A DNA stretch of 64,000 nt from Opisthocomus hoazin (taxonomy: Eukaryota; Chordata; Aves; Opisthocomiformes; Opisthocomidae): contig NC_134415.1 in the NCBI RefSeq assembly GCF_030867145.1, forward strand, positions 66,741,300 through 66,805,299. The letters are read 5' to 3'. The notes under the pieces are model-generated. The model was not told the origin of the DNA, ran no database searches, and worked only from the letters and a program-made list of their open reading frames with translations. Shown here one piece after another: positions 56,674 to 64,000 of the stretch. A program made the translations under genes and the position numbers. How positions within the stretch are numbered: position 1 is the first letter of the stretch; each line of letters starts with the position of its first letter.

Positions 56674-59600
56674 TCGGATGCAGGGAAGCAATTACAGGGC
56701 TCAGTGTGAGTCCGAGGGGCAGACGCACACTACTGGGCAGGTATTTCAAAGAGCAAGTTTTGTCTTCTAAAACGCAGGAGGTGGTGGAGCACCCTGAGAG
56801 ATGTCCTCTCTGTTGGCTGATGAGTTAACCGTGGTACAGCCCAGCTTACAGTGTTTCACTCTGGCGCCAAGTGTCCTTAACCACCACCTAGAAAATACAA
56901 ATACTCCCACAGAAGGGAGCACAAGTGTCCCAAGCGGGCTACGGCCTGTGGTTCAAAGTGTGTTGCTTACAGAAAAGGGGAGATGTGGAGTCATGACCTG
57001 TCAGGTGGATCAGGCCAAGGTTTATCGCTTGGTTGTGACCACTCACTCTTTGTCCTGGCCTTTGAGAAGATGTGCTGGACCTCACAGCTCAGGTGAGGGC
57101 AGGGATACCTGGTTCAAGGAGCCTGTGAGGACATGAGTAGGTGAGGGACAGATGCTAAACTGCAGTTGAGACTGAGGCATCAGTACTTGTGCACCTTCAC
57201 CGCAGGCATGCGGGACCTTCATGCAGTTATGTGCAAGGTGAACTAAGAACATTTCCCTGTGTATGAGAGGTGTTGTGGAGTCCTCAGATACGATAACGAG
57301 GGGGCCTGTACAGGTCCCCAAAAGAGCAAAAGGCTGCTTTCACAATAATGCTAATGAGACCTATCTGCTGGTTTCAGAGAAATGGAAGTAATTATAGACC
57401 ACTTATTGTGGAGAAGTAAGGACACACATTCATTCACAGGCTGCTAAACTTGTCCAATTAATTCTGAGCTCCTGAAATAATAATGAAAAGATTATATTAT
57501 TGTTTTAGTAATTGAATTTTCAGCCTCCTTTGGGAAAAGTGCATATTAAAGTGAGGGTTTACCCTTGGTTGCAGAGAGATTTCTTTTTTTTTCTTTAGGT
57601 TTGGCTGACCCAACACGAAAGTCAGGCAAAAGTCAGATATTTTGCAGCTGTAAAATAGCATTTTCAAGGGTTGATTTAAAAAAAAAAAAAGGTTGGGGGG
57701 GTGTGGAATAAACGGAACATTTTCTACTGTAACCTTATTATTTTAAATTGGATTTGTTTACACTTACTTGGCTTGAGTGAATTGACTGTGTTTACCTGCT
57801 GAAAATGCAAGCTTTTGTCCTCAGGAGGAACAGCCAAAACGTTTGTTGGTGGAAACAGCAGAATGTCAGTCTGGGATTCTGTCTGGGATTCTTGTACTAA
57901 AATATCCATGTTTTCACATGAGTACTTGATAGCTGAAAGTAGATAATTTCAGTCCTGCTTAATGGCTGTATTTTAGTCACCCTTTTCCAAGTAGACCCTG
58001 GAACCAGTTTTCCATGTAGAGGACATTGAGTAGCTATCATAAGATTGTCTTAGAAGTTTGATTAGGAAATTACCTCCTTCCTATGCTGTTTTGCTCTCAG
58101 AACCACATGAAGCTTTTTCAGAATGGAAACGATACTTTTGTAGCCCAAAATTGTATTCCTATGGTTAATAAGTTTTTTGTCAGAGAAGTCAGTTTTGCCT
58201 CTTCAAATGCACAGTGTGGAGGGTATTTTTGATCATCAAATGTGTCTCTGGACTTTGTGGCTTTGAGTGATGTGGGGCAGGGGTGAAAACCAGCATCCTG
58301 CAACAGCCATGCGCCAAAGAGTTTGTTGGTGATTTGAAGAGAAAGTTGCTGTTACAGCACTATGAGATTCTTCTAAATCAGTTGACCCCTGCAAGGAGCT
58401 TCAGGCTGCTTCCTCTGTGGGAGATATGTTTTGAAACCTTTGCTTTGTGTTTAAAAAATAAATGTGTGTTATGTGCATAACTATTCAGATATGTAGTTTC
58501 CATGGTGTGGTGCTCCGGTAAGGGCAAGCTGAGCTATTGATCCATGTGCTTCCAAAGAAAATCTCACTCGGATCTGAGACCTTACCTACCTGTTCAGTTC
58601 TTTCCATGAGCAGCCTAAAAGAAAAACAGTTTTTCAGATTCCTGAGATCTTTATAGCACAACCTACTATTTGTTTGTAGTGCTCAACACCATAGACTCGT
58701 AAATAATAAAATTCCGTTATTTTAAGAACAAGGGTCCAGGGGAGGCTGTATTCCTCTCAGCTGATTCAAACCAACATCTACTTTTGATCATCAGCCAATG
58801 GTTTGCCCCTGGTTTTACTGACATCCTGCCTAGGACTGACGTTTCTTTTCCTCTCAGGGTCTGATCAACATCACTTTTACCCTAGGGAGGTTAGAACACT
58901 GTTTACCAAAGCACCTCATGCTGCTCTGCCTGAGAGATGTGGCTTTTCACCACTGGGGGAGGAAAGTCGTTCCTCCAGACATTCTTCCTGAGGTCTGGCT
59001 GCATTATTGCAGTTTATGGAGTTTGGATGTGAAGGTGATAATGTTCTGCCCAAGGAAAAAATTCAGTGAGGGGTGCATTTCTGTCTGATTTTTAAATATG
59101 TTTGATCTTTCTTTCCTTCCCAATTAATAGTTGGAAATGAGCTTTCATGTACTCAGATTCCCTTGTTGTTTTGCTCCTAGATACCATTTCTCACTAGTGG
59201 TAGTCAGTGATATGAATTATTTAATGGACATACTGTGCTTCAGAAACAGCATTTTTTGCTGGGCTGCTATGTAGTTGGACAGACACAAGATGACTTTTTC
59301 AGGAAGCTGTCAGAAATCTCCTGTATTTTAAATATCAAAACTGTGAGCCCTGAATGTTGAAGACAGTGTCATAATGTTCTAGCAATATTTACTCTAAGGT
59401 CCCATTTGAGTTGCCTGTGAAAAATAGGTAGTGAAATCACATCTCTGACTGAGAGACAGCTTGGGAATACCAGTATCTAAACAATCCCTGAGGCTCCAAG
59501 TAGTACTTTGATGAATAAACCTGTGATTGGACAGGTTTTTCTGGCATCAATTTTCTGTGCAACATCAATCTGCTTTTTATGTTTTTTATACCAGAAAAGA

Positions 59601-62600
59601 GGGATTCTGGTTATCTGTTCTTAGCACTTCGTTCAGAGGTCTTCCCATCTTCAAAGCAGTGTATGAACTTTAGCTAATTAAGCCTTTTCGCACATCTTAC
59701 ATGTGGAAGTGTGAAGCATTTTTCATTTTGCTGCTGAGGCAATTTATGGACAGAATATACTCTAATACCTGCAAGATATATTCTTCAAAGGGAGCTGAGG
59801 GTGTTTTTTTTCTTGTGCAGTCATATGCTGAAGGGCTTGAATAACCTTGCCAGAGAAGAAAGTCACTTTGGAGGGGGGAGGCAGAAAGTTCCTGGCTGAA
59901 ATTTTCTTACTTATTCCTTTTTTTTGATTGTAAAGTGGTTTATGTGGTCTCCAAGAATCCTGGAAAATGCTCACTGCTGAAACTCAAGGAAAAAATTGTT
60001 GGCTGGCATGTACTCTGGCTGCTCCGTATCTGGTAGGGATGAGTTGGAGCAGAGCTGAGGCAGAAAAAATAAGAATCAAAGCTTTCAGTATGCATTACTG
60101 GGAGTTCAGATTGCTTTAATTCATGCAGTCTGTCTGGGTAGTTCTTAGTTCGCTGTAAGTGACTTGAAAATCCGTTTATATACCTCTCAATCATAAGAAA
60201 ACCTTAAAGTAACAGTAGATGGTATTTATATCACAACAGAATTCGTAGATGTAAAGAAGCCAGAATATAAGTGAGAACTAGACTCAGGTGAAGTTCAGAA
60301 AAGAAAAAAAACCCCATGATTTTACGGGTGGTGTTGACTTTTGCCTTTGAGAGCACTCAAATCGTGTACCTGAATACCGGAAAAAAAGCAACTGCTGACT
60401 CTTCCATATGCAGGACAGGAAAATGACAAATCTACAGCAATATTCTGAGCAATACTAAATTTTCATTTGGATTTCACTGCCATTAGTGATTTAGAGGCTT
60501 AATTTATTTTGGTTTAAGAAAGCAGCCATTAAAGGCTGGACTTGTACTACATGGACTAACTTTGGGATGCTGTCAGATTTTGGTAGCTCTTGACAGGGCT
60601 CTGTTCCTTAAAGCGAAGTCAGATCATTTTTGTGATTAGTTCACAGCATCATTTCTCTTTGCATGTGCAGTCTACTTGGCTATTCTCTGGGTTAAACTTA
60701 CGAAATGTGATCACTCAAAGCAGTGCTGATGTACGGACCAAGCCCCCGCATGGTCAGAGCTGAAGGGCTAGGCATGCCAAATCAGGGTTGTGCTGTAATA
60801 GCTAAACTGGATGTTGCCCAGGGTTTTGCAAACCTCGTGTGAATTCTGTTTTCTTTTTCTATGAACAATTTACCATGCTTCGAATAGCTACAGGTTTAAC
60901 TTTGTATGCCTGCAGATCTCCGTACAAAACACTTGACATCTGAAACAGCAGGAACAGGAGTAACTAATTTCTCTGTAGGGGAGACAGCTTCATACTTTGT
61001 TAATGGAAAAGTGTAAATGAGGAAAGTGCTCTCTAGTCCTACGGAGGACAATGAAAGCTGCATTTTGTTTTTCCAACGTAAATGGATGTGTCTCTACTGC
61101 CAGGGGCAGCTCTGCTCTGCAGAGAGGAGCATGGTTGTGGAGCTCAGACCAGCCCTGCGGAGCTGGGAGGACTCATCCTGTTCTTGTTACTTCACTTTGG
61201 GTCATCGCAATAGGAAATTTGGCCAAGCACAGTTTACAACTGCATCTCCAGCTCTTAGCTTTCCGCTTGGAGCTATAATTCTCCACTGGAGTGGGATGGG
61301 GCCAAAGGTAAAGAGGCAGTCATTAGACTGTGACCAAAGTATTGTCTGAAGGTGACGGTGTATCCCGGATCAGCAGCTGTCTCATTTTCCCCCTTTCCCG
61401 CCAGAACCCCCCCAGAAGGTCAGTACAGTTTGTGTGCTTAGACAGCGGTCACGCAGAGCGGTACTGCACCCTTTCCTCAGGATGTGTCCCGTGCAGTCTA
61501 ATCTTTATAAAGTCCATGTCCTGAACCGAGAGATTAGGGTCATGTTGCCACACATGGAAAAGAGAAACCTTTCCCTACGCTTCTTGTAAACGTCAAGACT
61601 AAGGGATGAGCCCTGTGAAAAGGTGAGGGGAATCTCCCCACCCTATCCATGGACCTTTTGGCACCGCATTGTGTGGCGTGAAACACGCTCTGCCTTGGGT
61701 GATAAAAGGAGTGCTGCTATTTCTGCCGTTCGGCACCACCGGCTCCCGGCCGCAGGTTCGTGGTGATAACAGGGCCGTGAGCTGCTCGTACGGAGAGGCC
61801 ACGCTGGCGGCAACCCTGTGTCCCTTGGTGGCAAGGCAGAGCATGCCGTGCAGGAATCAGAAGGGGCTCCGGGTGGAAACAACCTATTCGTGTCACATCC
61901 CCATCTGTTCTGGAGAAGAAATATGGGCAGGGTCACACACTCTTTCCTAAATAAACACCCTCATTACCTTGAAATTACAGTTTCCAAAGGGGCATTGCTC
62001 TTTCTCTGTGTAATTTAAAATGATGACTCCTTGCTATTTTCAGGTTGGTGCTTGCTTTCTACTGTAAAATATTTCCACTGTGGTTGTTTAGACTTATTCC
62101 TCCACCACCACTAATTCTGAGGAAACTGTAGGGAACTTGTGAAGAAATGTTGGTAGAATTAACAGCCCAAGAGACCTAAATTTCCTCCTCCACAAATGGA
62201 GGCAGGTCAGGCAATAACTTCTGCGGTAGGACCTCAGCTCTGCCCTGCTAAGACTGAAAAGAAAAAAACTGTTCTCAGCATGCAAAGAAACCGCCAGCAA
62301 AGGTCCCGGCAGCCATGTTATTGCCAAGGGTTGGATCCAACTCCATCACTTTGTGCTGCTCATCAAAAAGTCATCAGGCAGCAGCAGCTACGGCACTAAC
62401 TTGACCCAGGACTGAACAAATAGCCCAGCTAAGAAAAGGTCCTGCAGTTTATGGCTGGCTCGGATGAATCTGGGAAAGTGCAACAAAAATGTTGTTGCTG
62501 CAAGGAGAAGTAGGTGTGTGCAAGCACTCACACCCACACACACTCGTCCTGCGCAGTAGGGTTGCACTAGGGTTTTTGTAGTTTCCCTTCCGATAATGAA

Positions 62601-64000
62601 ACTGTTTTAACCCCTGAAGTGGCATCATATCTTTTGCTTGATACAGTGGTTAACTGCTGAGAGGTGTGTGTGTATACACATGTGCTCTTCATTAAATCCC
62701 ATTATCTGACAATTCTCCGCAGTAGCCTGGACCTCATTTCATGCTGCATTTGCTCCTATTAGAGGTCAGAGAGATCAACTGAGCATGTAAATAGACTCCC
62801 CAATTTTTTTCCACCCTGCTGAGGAGCTACCTGAGAGCACAAGCCTATCATAGGAGCACTCTTTTCTTGTAAGCCAACTGGAAAGCAGTAAATATCCAAC
62901 TCCCCTCCCTGTAAATCCATCACTTTTTTTTCTTATTCTGTCTGTGTACACCTCCAATCACATTTGGGGTGGTAGGAGTTTGATCTGCAGCTGGTGCGTC
63001 TGGGCAGACTTTCATTGGTTTACAATGGTTGCCAGTTTGACCCCATTTGCTGAGGGTAGTTCAGAAGGAATTCGATCAATCAGGACAAAAATACACTACA
63101 GTCTGTTTTAATGTCGTTGCACAGTAACTTGTATCTGCAAGCACCTGTGAAGCTGAGTAGACTTACAGGGCCAGATTTACCAAAGGCTTTAGGCAAACAA
63201 GGCAGGACTTTAGTGCTATTTAGACAGTGACTTCTCATGTTGCAGTTTCCCCAAGCCACTGCTTAGCCACCATGTAAACCTGCCATCCTCTCTGCATTTA
63301 GAGTAAAAAAAATTCCACGTCCTTTGATCCTTTCAAGCGTGTGTCTAGAAGCATCGCTATTTCTGCCTCGTGCCAACCTCACGAGCAACTGTGTGGGAGT
63401 GGGGCATGAATGGCCATCATAGAGTTTATTTTTCATACATTCCCTAAAGATAAATTGAGACAAAGCAGGAGAGCTGGGTACACATACCTCTTGTTTTCGT
63501 CTTTCCAATACAACCTGTCCAATTTATCTATTGGAACATAAAAGCAGTTTTTAATAGAAATGCCTGTAGCCATTGCAGTAGGAACCTAGACTGGCTCTTC
63601 CCCAGAACTGAGTGGTTGTGTTCAGTTTCTCTGGCCTATCTATCCATGTGCAGAACTATGGATTTTGCTTTGCATCTAAAAATTTGGAGCTACTATGCCT
63701 AGATTGCATGGGGATGTAGTTTTTCACATGGCTTCTTGAATGCTTTTGAAAGGTTAAAGCTGAGGGGAGAAAATGGTGTCATTATCGAGGGAAAGGAAGA
63801 TCACACTTTTCCTATCAATCTGTATCTGATTGCCTGCTCTCTGCTTCCTCTGCCCTGCCCGGACTATGAATAGGGAGTTCGGAGGTGTTTCCTGCAGGCC
63901 AGCTGCAGTATCGCTGCTGGAAAGTCTCAGTTACAAGTGAAGAACGCGGGCTGGATCAAAAGTGATGAGTTACTGGTGACTGATCTCAGCTGATGGGGGG

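Larger units (their letters stand above)
52621..64000. other. Intergenic region downstream of ALDH8A1
   Basis: About 11.4 kb without a recognisable exon, RNA gene or transposon on either strand. Open frames are at most about 110 codons, with no known domain and many mutually overlapping frames. Minor features are a (GAA)n tract at 55791-55812, TG/CA-rich stretches near 56651-56673 and 62515-62550, and GC-rich patches at 54730-55110 and 61720-61860. By mammalian synteny, the next gene may lie beyond the window. Confidence 0.75.

Noticed and set aside
1..64000. CRISPR arrays, prokaryotic operons, tRNA or rRNA genes, retroviral LTRs
   Set aside because: None seen on either strand: no regularly spaced direct repeats, no cloverleaf-like A/B boxes recognised, no paired LTRs; the window is eukaryotic with spliced genes.

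Overview
This window is vertebrate nuclear DNA, most likely from a bird. It carries two intron-rich, co-directional protein genes in long non-coding tracts. The interspersed repeats are CR1 LINE fragments with the typical sauropsid 3' tails. The proteins are very close to mammalian HBS1L and ALDH8A1, and the compact introns favour a bird over a crocodile or turtle. Nothing looks prokaryotic or viral.

Layout. Positions 1-8187 are the end of an upstream HBS1L intron. Positions 8188-38377 hold the last 14 coding exons of HBS1L on the + strand; together they encode about 539 residues and stop at the conserved C-terminus. The upstream exons, which would supply roughly 145 N-terminal residues, were not found and probably lie before base 1. 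The HBS1L 3' UTR follows, with a poly(A) signal at 39005-39010. About 2.3 kb of intergenic sequence separates it from ALDH8A1, which is complete in seven coding exons at 41311-51849 on the + strand. The joined exons give exactly 487 residues, the same length I recall for the human enzyme. From about 52.6 kb to 64 kb I see no gene.

Function. HBS1L is the eRF3/EF1A-like GTPase that works with Pelota to rescue stalled ribosomes. ALDH8A1 is the cytosolic NAD-dependent dehydrogenase assigned to 2-aminomuconate semialdehyde oxidation in the kynurenine pathway. The two genes are not functionally linked; they are neighbours in conserved synteny, next to each other and co-oriented as in human.

Repeats. 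There are four CR1 copies: a 5'-truncated one at 10797-12320 (- strand) that still has a long open reverse-transcriptase frame, a small - strand piece at 14141-14309, and + strand copies at 22990-23912 and 50979-51225. A MIR-like ancient SINE lies at about 36340-36495. There are also several homopolymer, microsatellite and G-rich tracts.

I did not find an obvious new biological system. The observations most worth following up are: no visible long SKI7-type alternative exon in the HBS1L intron where I would expect one, and which carries the antisense CR1; the unusual C19 and T20 tracts at or near splice acceptors; and a strong G-quadruplex candidate in an HBS1L intron.
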